Origin: Polyangium sp. y55x31
GTDB taxonomy: Bacteria > Myxococcota_A > Polyangia > Polyangiales > Polyangiaceae
Direction: 5' to 3'
Assembly (NCBI RefSeq): GCF_029946505.1
Contig: NZ_JARZHG010000044.1
Coordinates: 1 to 64,000 of the forward strand
Length of the DNA stretch: 64,000 bases
Below are positions 26,201-34,045 of the stretch, in pieces. Each line of letters opens with the position of its first letter. Position 1 is the first letter of the stretch. The notes beneath the pieces were generated by a model that searched no databases, was not told the DNA's origin, and saw only the letters and a program-made list of their open reading frames with translations. Position numbers and translations under genes: made by a program.

Positions 26201-26730
26201 GACCAGAATCGCCACCAGGGACGCCGGGCCTTCGGGGTCGTCGGCTGAATGGAGACGAACTCGCAGCCGAATTCACGGGCGTGGATGACCATCTGGTTCG
26301 CGAGCTCGACCACGACTTCAGGGCCGCGGACGAGAGGTCGGGTGACGACCTCGACGCGGAGCTGTCCGGCGCCGTCCTCCGAGACGTTGGCCTCCCAGTC
26401 CTCGTCACCTCCAAGCTCGGCGGCGAGGGATTCGGCCGACGCACGATCGCTCGAGACGAAGAGCGCTTCGAATCGACCTCGTGTGCCTTCCTCCACCCCT
26501 TCGGCTGCCATCTTCGACCAGAGGGCCTCGGCGGCCCGGAGATGCGCCGCCAGCGTTTTGTCGGCCCCATGTTGGTCCTCGAGCTCTTGGAGGAGCATCC
26601 GTTTGGCCTCCTCGCCGGAGATCGGCTCGCCAACCGTGATGCCATGCCCCAGATCGGCGCAGTCCCGCTTCCCAGCAACGACCTCGGCGGCGATCTTCAG
26701 TCCCTTCTGCGCGTTCGATGGTTTCGCCAT
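26197..26730 (-). CDS. RraB-like domain protein
   Basis: 177 residues, with GGAGGC before the ATG. The second half (about 90-165) has the pattern of RraB / ribonuclease E inhibitor-like domains: ASAESLAAEL, LRVEVVTRPLV and a final helix followed by REFGCEFVSIQP. The first half is helical and charged. RraB modulates RNase E in enterobacteria; here only the fold is suggested. It is convergent with the TetR gene and otherwise isolated. Family assignment is from pattern memory and moderate. Confidence 0.55.
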   Translation of the reverse strand: MAKPSNAQKGLKIAAEVVAGKRDCADLGHGITVGEPISGEEAKRMLLQELEDQHGADKTLAAHLRAAEALWSKMAAEGVEEGTRGRFEALFVSSDRASAESLAAELGGDEDWEANVSEDGAGQLRVEVVTRPLVRGPEVVVELANQMVIHAREFGCEFVSIQPTTPKARRPWWRFWS

Positions 26731-26924
26731 CCCGGAATGCCTCCAGCGGGCGGCCCTATAGCACGAGGGACGCGCGTCGATCGAGCGAGCGGCAGGGCTC
26801 TGGCGCCGGGGCGGCGGGGATTGGATTTGTCGCCCGTGAAGCGCCGTTTTTCGGGCCCTCGGAACGCCCCGTCTCGCGCCTGGCCATCGGCAGGAATGTC
26901 ACCTGACCGCTCGTTCGGCGTCCG

Positions 26925-27401
26925 CTATGGGCGGCTGCACCTAAGCCCGTGCTTTCGGAAAAGCTGTCGGAAAAAGCTCTCGCAAGCTGTGGGATCACCA
27001 AATTCCGCCCCGCCGAAGCGATAAATTTCGTACCCAGCAAGTCTCAGCCCCCGATCTGCGGCAACCATCTCGGCGTATTTCTCGGGACTCGCAACTCCTT
27101 TGCTGTATGAATAGTGCTGGACGCCGTCGATTTCGATCACCACGCGTTCGTGGTGTGAGAAAAGCAGTAAAAAGTCCATGCGCTGTCGAACAAGGTGACG
27201 GCCGGCCCGAAGCTCCTTGACCGTGTACGGGTCATAATGCAAGTAGACTTGCGGAATCAACGTCGGCAGGCTTGAGCCGAGCTCTTCGCGCAATATCTTG
27301 AAATATGTATCGAACAATATTCGCTCAGGAGGAGACTGAGGGCTGAGCGAGTCCCTTGGGGGACGTGCGTGGGGCCTTCCGGTTCGCTTTCTGCACTGCA
27401 T
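26925..27401 (-). pseudogene. truncated PD-(D/E)XK-type nuclease domain protein
   Basis: The open frame codes for 158 residues. The last about 135 look real: RQRMDFLLLF then VVIEIDGVQHY and YEIYRFGG, the D...ExD...Q order of small restriction-type nuclease domains that end AbiJ-like or other defence proteins. The first about 20 residues are antisense to the IS91-like transposase start, so the true N-terminus has been cut off by the element. It is probably a remnant of a longer defence or repair gene. Activity is doubtful. Confidence 0.6.
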
Positions 27402-28345
27402 GTGCGACGGCGACCGCTACGAGCGGCATCGACCTGAGGAGACGGTTCTCTACCGAGTCGTGCGTTCGTATTGGGACTCGTTTCGGGAGCGCGTGGAGCC
27501 GGTTGGGAGTTTGCCGCGATTCGTCGTGCGCGAGGTCGAGGAGTATCTGCGCTGCGGGATTCTCGAATACGGCTTCATGCGCGTGGAATGCGAAGGGTGC
27601 GGATTCGAGCGACTGGTCGCATTTTCGTGCAAGCGACGTGGGTTCAGTCCATCATGCCTCGGACGGCGGATGAACGATGGCGCTGTGCATCTGACCGAGG
27701 AGGTATTGCCGGAGGTACAACTTCGCCAATGAGTGTGTTCGCTACCGTGGGAACTACGCTGACGAGGTGCGTCGTGCTGGATCCCTACGATTTTCTCGCT
27801 CGGGTATGCGCGATGGTGCCGCCGCCGCGTTTTCATATGGTGCGGTTTCACGGCGTGCTCGCGCCTGCGGCATTGCGAAGAGAAGTCGTTTCGTCGGCAC
27901 GGTCATCGGCAGCGCCGAACGTCGCCACCCCGAGCGCCTTTGCAGTTGCCTCTATTCGGAGAGCTTTTCGATGGGGATGATGCCACCGGAGGAAAAGCGC
28001 GACGCAAGCCGTGGGCGTGGCTTTTGCGACATGTGTTCGCCATCGATGTCACAGTATGTCCGAAGTGTGCGAGCACGATGCGGTGGCGAAACGTCGCGCT
28101 CACACCGGATGCGATTCGCGAAGGGTTGGCCCGCGCGGGGCTCTCGGCGCGTGGACCGCCGATGCGTAAGCGTGTGCCCCTCGGGCAACTCTCGCTGCCA
28201 TTCCCGAAAGCGCACCGGCGAGAGCAGCCCTGAGGCGCCGCCTTCGGTGGACGTCTCGCGCTCGCTGTCTGCCGGCGCCGATGCGTACGTGCACCCGCAG
28301 TGCCAGAGAATTCGATGACGAGCTCGACTTTCCGCGCGAGTCCCA
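27381..28345 (+). mobile_element. degenerate IS91-family element, internally deleted and frameshifted
   Basis: The N-terminal part of an IS91-type transposase begins at about 27400 (YERHRPEETVLYRVV) and includes the zinc-ribbon region CEGCGFERL, with one Cys replaced by Ser (GFSPSC). Near 27730 the frame jumps to the C-terminal region (DPYDFLARVCAMVPPPRFH), so most of the catalytic HUH/Tyr core is deleted. A second shift near 27925 comes from two bases missing relative to the copy at 33.5-34.0 kb. The frame ends at 28233. It cannot encode an active transposase. Its 3' half is repeated inverted at 33508-34012. Confidence 0.8.
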
Positions 28346-28422
28346 CCCGTGGTGGCGTCATGCCGTAGTCGGGGATACGGCCGCGGCGGGGGGCGGCGGG
28401 GCGACGGTTCCTGCTCGAGGGT

Positions 28423-28560
28423 GAAATTCTCGTTTACAACGTCCCGCGCGCGTCGGGCCCGCTCGTGTGGACGGTGCTCGCGGTCGCGTGCGGCGCGCCT
28501 GCGCTCGCGGCGGCGGTGCTCTGGGGCGCGCTCGGGCGGCGCGCGGGCATTTCGGGATAG
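28423..28560 (+). pseudogene. C-terminal fragment of a membrane protein
   Basis: This frame reads EILVYNVPRASGPLVW, then a hydrophobic stretch and a short basic end before TAG. It has no start codon and looks like the last helix of a membrane protein. Its final part (AAAVLWGALGRRAGISG) is repeated at about 29630-29688, joined to a different sequence. It is a rearranged relic within the crystallin array. Confidence 0.4.
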
Positions 28561-28623
28561 CGCGGCGGCGCCGAGAAGCAAAAATGTCGAATTCACCGCC
28601 CTGCGAGCGGGCGGCTTCGTGGG

Positions 28624-28652
28624 TTGACGGGGCCCGCTGCGAGGGCAACGAC
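28624..28652 (+). promoter_or_regulatory. conserved promoter-like motif of the crystallin array
   Basis: TTGACG, a 17-nt spacer and an A-rich AACGAC hexamer lie about 40 nt before the ATG at 28693. The whole leader from here to the ATG, including a GGGGAGGTGCA ribosome site, is nearly identical before the copies at 29248 (motif at 29179), 29820 (29750) and 30392 (30323). The -35-like box is good; the -10 match to TATAAT is weak, so the sigma factor is unclear. Confidence 0.4.
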
Positions 28653-28692
28653 ATGCCGAGGGGCGTGGAGCGCTCCGCCGGGGAGGTGCATC

Positions 28693-29007
28693 ATGATCGG
28701 AAAGCTATGGGTGGGACTGTTCGCGCTGGGCGTGGTCTCGGCCTCTTCCCGCGCCGACGCCTGTGTCACGTTTTACGAGGACGTCAATTTCGGGGGCGCG
28801 TCGATGCGCGCGGGACAGGGGAGCCGAGCTTGGGTCGGGGACGAGTGGAAGGACCGGATCTCCTCTTGGCTGCTCGATCCCGAGTGCGGCGTGCAGGTGT
28901 TCGAGGGCGCCAATTTCGCTGGCGCGACGCAGACCTACTGGAACGACATGCCTTTGCTCGGCGAGTGGAACGACAAGATCAGCTCTTTCGTTTGCGAGTG
29001 CCCTTGA
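28693..29007 (+). CDS. secreted beta/gamma-crystallin-like protein, copy A (intact)
   Basis: 104 residues. A signal peptide (1-23, ending Arg-Ala-Asp-Ala) precedes one crystallin-like domain of two Greek-key motifs. The first begins CVTFYEDVNFGGAS and ends EWKDRISSW; the second begins VQVFEGANFAGAT and ends EWNDKISSF. The (N/D)(N/D)xx(S/T)S pattern is the calcium-binding signature of microbial crystallins, complete in the second motif. Cys residues at the start, middle and end suggest disulfides. A strong GGGGAGG ribosome site precedes the ATG. Related spore-coat proteins (Protein S type) are known in myxobacteria, so a coat or matrix role is possible. Confidence 0.85.
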   Translation: MIGKLWVGLFALGVVSASSRADACVTFYEDVNFGGASMRAGQGSRAWVGDEWKDRISSWLLDPECGVQVFEGANFAGATQTYWNDMPLLGEWNDKISSFVCECP

Positions 29008-29247
29008 CGCGTTTTCGGGGCCCTCTCGACGCGTCGCCGTCGGATCCCCCTCGCCTGCCTGCGCGAGCTCGTTCGACGCGGCGGCGGCCCCTCGAATGAG
29101 CTCTCGCGCGCCTGCCGCAGGGAGGGCAGCCGCAGGCCGAAGCCGAGCGCCAAGCCTGCGAGCGGGCGGCTTCGTGGGTTGACGGGCCCCGCCGCGAGGG
29201 CAATGACATGCCAAGGGGCGTGGAGCGCTCCGCCGGGGAGGTGCAGC

Positions 29248-29565
29248 ATGATCGGAAAGCTATGGGTGGGACTGTTCGCGCTGGGCGTGGTCTCGGCCTC
29301 TTCCCGCGCCGACGCGTGTGTCACGTTTTACGAGGACGTCAATTACGAGGGCGCGTCGGTGAGCGCGGGAATAGGGGACAATCATTGGATCGCGAGCGAG
29401 TGGAACGACCGGATCTCCTCTTTGACGCTCGATCCCACGTGCTACGTGGAGGTGTTCCAGAACGTCGAGTTTGGGGGCGCGGGGTGGACCTTCTCAGGCA
29501 ATACGGCGAGGCTCCCAGACGGGTGGGACAACACGATCAGCTCTTACAGTTGCAAGTGCTTTTGA
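29248..29565 (+). CDS. secreted beta/gamma-crystallin-like protein, copy B (intact)
   Basis: 105 residues. The signal peptide and first about 32 residues are identical to copy A. The mature domain has diverged: motif 1 ends EWNDRISSL (complete calcium signature) and motif 2 ends GWDNTISSY (also complete). Both sites should therefore bind calcium, unlike copy A where the first site has Lys. Final residues are SCKCF. The leader and ribosome site match copy A. The strong conservation of the signal region against the divergence of the domain suggests duplication or gene conversion of the 5' part. Confidence 0.85.
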   Translation: MIGKLWVGLFALGVVSASSRADACVTFYEDVNYEGASVSAGIGDNHWIASEWNDRISSLTLDPTCYVEVFQNVEFGGAGWTFSGNTARLPDGWDNTISSYSCKCF

Positions 29566-29819
29566 CGTGTTTTCGGGGCTGCCTCGACGCGCCGTCGGAT
29601 CTCCCTCGCCCGCCTGCGCGAGCTCGTTCGACGCGGCGGCGGTGCTTTGGGGCGCGCTCGGCAGGCGCGCTGGTATTTCGGGGTAGCGCGGCGCCGACGA
29701 GAAGCGTGAAGTCCGGATTCGCCGCCCTGCGAGCGGGCGGCTTCGTGGGTTGACGGGCCCCCGCCGCGAGGGCAATGACATGCCAAGGGGCGTGGAGCGC
29801 TCCGCCGGGGAGGTGCAGC

Positions 29820-29979
29820 ATGATCGGAAAGCCATGGGTGGGACTGTTCGCGCTAGGCGTGGTCTCGGCCGTTCGAGAACGCCGGTTTCGATGGCGCGAC
29901 GTGGATCTTCTCGCGCTCCGCGCATTCGCTCGGAGAGTGGAACGACAGGATCAGCTCTTACGTTTGCCTGTGCGATTGA
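29820..29979 (+). pseudogene. beta/gamma-crystallin-like gene, copy C (deleted and frameshifted)
   Basis: It starts with the same leader and signal peptide as copies A and B (MIGKPWVGLFALGVVSA). After about 17 codons a deletion joins it, in another frame, to the end of a domain: FENAGFDGATWIF then EWNDRISSYVCLCD and TGA at 29977-29979. The first Greek-key motif is lost. The original frame reads on into unrelated residues. It cannot make a crystallin fold. Confidence 0.8.
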
Positions 29980-29997
29980 CGCATTTTCGGGGCCCTC

Positions 29998-30340
29998 TCA
30001 ACGCGCCGTCGGATCCCCCTCGCCTGCCTGCGCGAGCTCGTTCAATGCGGCGGCGGCCCCTCGAATGAGCTCTCGCGCGCCTGCCCGCACGGACGGGAGC
30101 TTCCATCCGAAGCCGAGCCCCGCCAAGACGCTCGCGGCGCCGCCGATGCCGACCGTGGTCGGGACGCCGATGCGCTTGGCGATCCAGCCGGCCCCGAGCG
30201 AGCCGATCGGCGTCGTGCCCATGAACGTCACCGCGTACACGGCCATTACGTGCCGACCAGCGAGACGAGCTGCCCGGCGAAGAACAGGCGGTCATTTCGC
30301 GACCGAAGCGCCTTGGCGAAGGTTGACGGGCCCCGCTGCG
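29998..30340 (-). pseudogene. MFS transporter gene remnant with an internal deletion
   Basis: On the minus strand, an N-terminal MFS start (ALRSRNDRLFFAGQLVSLVG, from about 30315) is joined after a stop to a C-terminal part (TFMGTTPIGSLGAGWIAKRI, 29998-30246). The two ends of an EntS-like transporter are thus fused with the middle missing. Further pieces of the same C-terminus lie at about 29035-29155 and 29590-29640. The crystallin units appear to have been duplicated together with fragments of this gene. Confidence 0.6.
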
Positions 30341-30391
30341 AGCGGAACGACATGCCCAGGGGCGTGGAGCGTTCCGCCGGGGAGGTGCAGC

Positions 30392-30705
30392 ATGATCGGA
30401 AAGCCATGGGTGGGACTGTTCGCGCTGGGCGTGGTCTCGGCCTCTTCCCGCGCCGACGCGTGTGTCACGTTTTACGAGGACGTCAATTACGGGGGCGCGT
30501 CGAAGAGGTGGGGAGAGGGGCCCACAGCTTGGGTCGGGGACGACTGGAAGGGCCGGATCTCCTCTTTGCGGTTCGATCCCGGGTGCGGCGTGCAGGTGTT
30601 CGAGGGCCGCGATTTCGGGTCCCGACGGTGGTATTCATGGATGACGCGCCTTGGCTTTTCGAGTGGAATGACAAGATCAGCTCTTTCAATTGCTGGTGCG
30701 GTTAA
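30392..30705 (+). pseudogene. beta/gamma-crystallin-like gene, copy D (single frameshift)
   Basis: The start, signal peptide and first motif are as in copies A and B (CVTFYEDVNYGGAS ... DDWKGRISSLRF). A one-base shift near 30620 moves the second motif to another frame, where VVFMDDAPWLFEWNDKISSF and a TAA at 30703-30705 are found. As sequenced, translation would continue to 30802 and give about 136 residues with a wrong second half. A sequencing error at this single position would restore an intact gene, so reads should be checked. Confidence 0.75.
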
Positions 30706-30715
30706 CGCGTTTTCG

Positions 30716-30775
30716 GGGCCCGGCGAAGAACAGGCGGTCATTCCGCGACCGAAGCGCCCGAGCGAACCGGGTCAT
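30716..30775 (-). pseudogene. N-terminal fragment of an MFS transporter gene
   Basis: A GAAAGGCGGT ribosome-like site precedes an ATG at 30775. The frame reads MTRFARALRSRNDRLFFAG, the start of an EntS-like MFS protein, and then runs into crystallin-copy sequence. The same stretch is repeated at about 30290-30315. It marks the original start of the transporter gene that the crystallin units interrupted. Confidence 0.55.
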
Positions 30776-30935
30776 TTTACCGCCTTTCACCCGTCCACGT
30801 GAGCACGCGCCTCGAGCTGGATTCCTCGATCGTCGCCCGTTTGGCGGCCGTCCCGCCCTTTTCCGATTGTCGGGGCCGTGCTCGCGTGGGTCGTGCGCGA
30901 TCGCTCGGGCGCGCTCGGGCCGTGGTGATGGGAGG

Positions 30936-31202
30936 TCACTCGATGAGCGCGACCCACTTCGAGAGGATCCGCTTCCCACCGTGCGTGCCGCATTCGCCTT
31001 CACACAGGCGGACGGGGGTGGCCACGCATTGGAACGTGCCGCAAATGTTACAGTCGTTGTCGCCCAGTTGGGGGCTATAGCAGCCGCCCCCCTCCAAGAC
31101 CCAATTCTCGATCCCTCCGCTCGCCTGTGCGACCCCGGCGAGCGAGGACCAAGCTGCGATGGCGAAGATTCCGGCACCAACCGCTTTGTAAAGGGTCTTC
31201 AT
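30936..31202 (-). CDS. small secreted Cys-rich protein
   Basis: 88 residues. The signal peptide spans about 1-28 (MKTLYKAVGAGIFAIAAW ... AQA). The mature part is about 60 residues with seven Cys (for example GGGCYSPQLGDNDCNICGTFQC), probably cross-linked. A perfect AAGGAGG ribosome site lies before the ATG at 31202, which fixes the start over the longer frame. No family is recognised. It lies inside the island between the crystallin array and the EF-Tu fragment gene, on the opposite strand. Confidence 0.75.
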   Translation of the reverse strand: MKTLYKAVGAGIFAIAAWSSLAGVAQASGGIENWVLEGGGCYSPQLGDNDCNICGTFQCVATPVRLCEGECGTHGGKRILSKWVALIE

Positions 31203-31409
31203 CCGCGCCTCCTTCTCACTCGCCCTCGCGGCGAGCAACGTCGAGCCCTCACCACACCGCTCCGCGATGGCGTGCCCACGCTGTTCCTGCGCCACGGCCT
31301 GCCCGGTCGGGAGCCCTTCTCATCGGATGAAATGCCTTTGCCCCCGATTGTCGTGGACTGTCGGTTTGCTATCCTCTTTCAATATTACGGAAACGCCAAT
31401 CGATTCCGC

Positions 31410-31624
31410 CAAGCGCCCCCCTGCTCCTCTCCCTCGCGCTCACCGGCTGCACGACCCCTGAGGAGCCCGATCGCCCTGCGGCGCGCCCCGGCAGCGAAGG
31501 CGGTAGCGGAATCGACAGCGAAAACCTCTCCGCCTACCTCCCCCCGCTCCCTTCCGCGTCAGCCGCGGCAATGCCGTCTTCGTCGCCGGCGCGAGATCCA
31601 TCCCCAAGATCGTCGGGCGCGTGA
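31410..31624 (+). pseudogene. possible lipoprotein gene remnant
   Basis: One frame reads PLLLSLALTGCTTPEEPD, a lipobox followed by a Ser/Pro-rich stretch up to TGA at 31622-31624. No start codon with a ribosome site is present upstream in frame. It may be the 5' part of a lipoprotein gene truncated at both ends. The rest of the 600-bp gap around it shows nothing else coding. Confidence 0.35.
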
Positions 31625-31722
31625 AGACCCGCGGGCGGCGTAGCCAAAGCGCGTCTTTCCGGGCGCGGACGGGGAAGAATGTCTCCCGGGAGGGACCGGA
31701 GCACGGGCGGACGTGCGCGCGA

Positions 31723-31751
31723 TTGACGGGCTACCGGCCTGCACCATGGAT
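31723..31751 (+). promoter_or_regulatory. promoter-like motif upstream of the EF-Tu fragment gene
   Basis: TTGACGGG, identical to the first bases of the crystallin array motif, is followed after a 17-nt spacer by ATGGAT. It lies about 60 nt before the ATG at 31808. The shared box and spacing suggest that both gene types could use the same promoter class. The -10 match is weak. Confidence 0.35.
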
Positions 31752-31807
31752 CCAGCACGGGCGGCAGCGCTTCTTTTACGCCCGCAGGTCCCGTGAGGAG
31801 GGAAGCC

Positions 31808-32500
31808 ATGAAAAAGGTATGGATGGGGCTCGTCGCGTGCGGCGTGCTCGGCCTCGCCGCGCAGGCGCAGGCGCAGGCGCAGGCACGGACGTGCGCGCAC
31901 ATGTTTGAGAACGTCCCGGAGCCCGAGCGGGCGCTCGACCGTCCCTTCCTGATGCCGGTGGAAGACGTGTTCTCGATCTCGGGCCGGGGCACGGTGGTGA
32001 CGGGCCGGGTGGAGCGCGGCGTGATCAAGGTGGGCGAAGAGGTCGAGATCGTGGGCCTGAAGCCGACGGTGAAGACCACCTGCACGGGCGTGGTGACGTT
32101 CGGGCAGCTGGTGGACCAGGGTCGGGCCGGGGACAACGTTGGTATTCTGCTTCGCGGCACGAAGCCCGAGGACGTGAAGCGCGGTCAGGTTCTGGCGAAG
32201 CCGGGCTCAATCGCGCCGCACACGAAGTTCGCGGCGGAGATCTACGTGCTCTCCAGAGGCGAAGGCGGTCGTCACACGCCGTTCTTCAACGGCTACCGTC
32301 CGCAGTTTTACTTCCGGACGACGGACGTGACGGGCTCGATTGAGCTGCCGAGAGGCACGGAGATGGTGATGCCTGGAGACAACGTGTCGATCGAAGTCAC
32401 GCTGATCCAGCCGATCGCGATGGAAGAGGGCCTGCGTTTCGCGATTCGCGAAGGCGGCCGGACGGTCGGCACCGGCGTTGTGGCGAATATAATCGAGTAA
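31808..32500 (+). CDS. signal peptide fused to EF-Tu domains II-III (no GTPase domain)
   Basis: 230 residues. A GAGGAGGGA ribosome site precedes the ATG. Residues 1-26 form a signal peptide ending in Ala-Gln repeats. From about residue 40 the sequence is EF-Tu: [20 protein letters not shown] (domain II start), [20 protein letters not shown] and [12 protein letters not shown] (domain III) to the normal C-terminus. The G domain (about 200 residues, all GTP motifs) is absent, so it cannot act in elongation. Some otherwise conserved residues differ ([14 protein letters not shown]), yet the frame is intact. It may be a secreted moonlighting protein or a young fusion made by recombination with tuf. 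IS91 sequence begins about 40 nt downstream. Confidence 0.85.
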   Translation: MKKVWMGLVACGVLGLAAQAQAQAQARTCAHMFENVPEPERALDRPFLMPVEDVFSISGRGTVVTGRVERGVIKVGEEVEIVGLKPTVKTTCTGVVTFGQLVDQGRAGDNVGILLRGTKPEDVKRGQVLAKPGSIAPHTKFAAEIYVLSRGEGGRHTPFFNGYRPQFYFRTTDVTGSIELPRGTEMVMPGDNVSIEVTLIQPIAMEEGLRFAIREGGRTVGTGVVANIIE

Positions 32501-32540
32501 TCATCCGAAAGTAAAAATCTAGTTTCGGCCGCGTTGTATA

Positions 32541-32745
32541 TTCAAGGATCCCACAACGCAGATACTCCTCGACCTCGCGCACGACGAATCGCGGCAAACT
32601 CCCAATCGCTTCCACACGCTCCCGAAACGCGGCCCAATGCTCACGCACGACTCGATAAAGGACCGTCTCCTCCGGTCGATGCCGCTCGTACCGGCCGCCG
32701 TCGCCATGCAATGCAGAAAGCGTGCTGGGAGGTCGCCCCACGCCC
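32541..32745 (-). mobile_element. IS91-family transposase fragment (N-terminal part only)
   Basis: The minus strand reads YERHRPEETVLYRVVREHW and continues to VREVEEYLRCGILEY, then leaves homology at about 32541. It matches the start of the element at 27381, including upstream non-coding bases. No zinc ribbon or catalytic part remains. It lies just past the 3' end of the EF-Tu fragment gene. Confidence 0.75.
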
Positions 32746-32818
32746 GGCGCCGTCGCGCGCATCGTTCCCCTGTGCTCGTCAGAGGTGCGGCCGATGAGCT
32801 CCGCGACAGATGGAGATA

Positions 32819-33205
32819 CTAAAGTTCTCTGCACGTGGCGGACGAGATCTGATCGGTCCAGTCACTGCCGAGCGCATTATTATCGATGTTGCGACCCCTC
32901 GCTTCAATCGTCCACGATTGGCCGCCGTAGTTGGGGTCCTTGTAGACCGTGCACGTGCATCCCGCATAAACCCTGATCGACGTGAACATGTCGTCGCCTG
33001 CACCGAGGGTGGGGTCGTCTTCAACGTGGAACATGAAACATTGGCCCCCATAGTTACTGTGCTCGCACATGAGGGCGCAGTCTACCGCCGCCGAGGCCGG
33101 GGTTGGTACCGTGCACAGGGAGAGCGCGACAGTCGACGCGAGGATTCCGAGGAGCGCGGAAAGACGACATCGCCCCGCTCGATTCGATAATTCGCTCGTA
33201 TTCAT
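32819..33205 (-). CDS. secreted beta/gamma-crystallin-like protein, divergent (copy E)
   Basis: 128 residues. A signal peptide (about 1-40) is followed by two motifs: CEHSNYGGQCFMF ... DDMFTSIRV and VYKDPNYGGQSWTIE ... SDWTDQISSATC. The YGGQ turns and the TDQISS end are crystallin features; a calcium site is likely only in the second motif. Six Cys suggest disulfides. It is only distantly related to copies A-D and is on the other strand, so it is not a recent duplicate. The exact start is uncertain because no clear ribosome site is seen. Confidence 0.75.
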   Translation of the reverse strand: MNTSELSNRAGRCRLSALLGILASTVALSLCTVPTPASAAVDCALMCEHSNYGGQCFMFHVEDDPTLGAGDDMFTSIRVYAGCTCTVYKDPNYGGQSWTIEARGRNIDNNALGSDWTDQISSATCREL

Positions 33206-33269
33206 TGTTGAGGAGGCGCTATCGGGTGAGCGATCCGTACGTGCGCTCCGCGACCTACCTTTTCGGTAA

Positions 33270-33476
33270 TACAGCGAATCCCCGCCCCTCGTCGGAGCGC
33301 TTGACGACCTGGAACGTCACGCGAGGGGGGTCGAACCGGACGACGGGCACGCCGACATCGCTCCAACGCCGGACCTTTCGCCCGAGCTCGTGGCGCAGTT
33401 GAAGCAGGCCATGGAGAAGGTGATGGCCGCTCTCCACGACATGCCCCTCACAAGCCGACGCTTAACGGTCGAGTAA
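33270..33476 (+). pseudogene. C-terminal gene fragment of unknown family
   Basis: After a TAA at 33267, this frame stays open to TAA at 33474-33476. It ends with a helical stretch (SPELVAQLKQAMEKVMAAL). It has no start codon and no ribosome site. It looks like the tail of a helical protein cut by rearrangement. The antisense frame is also open, so this is tentative. Confidence 0.3.
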
Positions 33477-33507
33477 AGCGAACCATGAAGAGGGGCACGC
33501 AGGTGGC

Positions 33508-34045
33508 TTGCGACAATGCCCACACGTGGGCCTCGCGCGGAAAGTCGATCTCGTCATCGAATGTTCTTGCACTGCTGGCACACGTACGCATCGGCGCCGG
33601 CAAACAGCGAGCGCGAGACGTCCACCGAAGGCGGCGCCTCAGGGCTGCTCTCGCCGGTGCGCTTTCGGGAATGGCAGCGAGAGTTGCCCGAGGGGCACAC
33701 GCTTACGCATCGGCGGTCCACGCGCCGAGAGCCCCGCGCGGGCCAACCCTTCGCGAATCGCATCCGGTGTGAGCGCGACGTTTCGCCACCGCATCGTGCT
33801 CGCACACTTCGGACATGCTGTGACATCGATGGCGAACACATGTCGCAAAAGCCACGCCCACGGCTTGCGTCGCGCTTTTCCTCCGGTGGCATCATCCCCA
33901 TCGAAAAGCTCTCCGAATAGAGGCAACTGCAAAGGCGCTCGGGGTGGCGCGACGTTCGGCGCTGCCGATGACCGTGCCGAGGCCACGACTTCTTTTCGCA
34001 ATGCCGCATTCGGGCCATGGGGTCCGAAGTGGCACCAACTCGTCC
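33508..34045 (-). mobile_element. IS91-family transposase fragment (C-terminal part only)
   Basis: On the minus strand the frame reads EVVASARSSAAPNV, LPLFGELFDGDDATGG and KPWAWLLRHVFAIDVTACPK to a stop at 33639, with the 3' non-coding end to about 33508. It is nearly identical to 27868-28345 but in inverted orientation and without the 2-base deletion found there. It lacks the N-terminal and catalytic parts. Confidence 0.8.

Noticed and set aside
27381-28345. Active IS91 transposase
   Set aside because: The central catalytic region is deleted, a zinc-ribbon Cys is Ser and a 2-base deletion shifts the frame.
31808-32500. Normal tuf gene with an annotation gap at the 5' end
   Set aside because: The upstream bases encode no G-domain motif in any frame, and a signal peptide with its own ribosome site is fused in frame.
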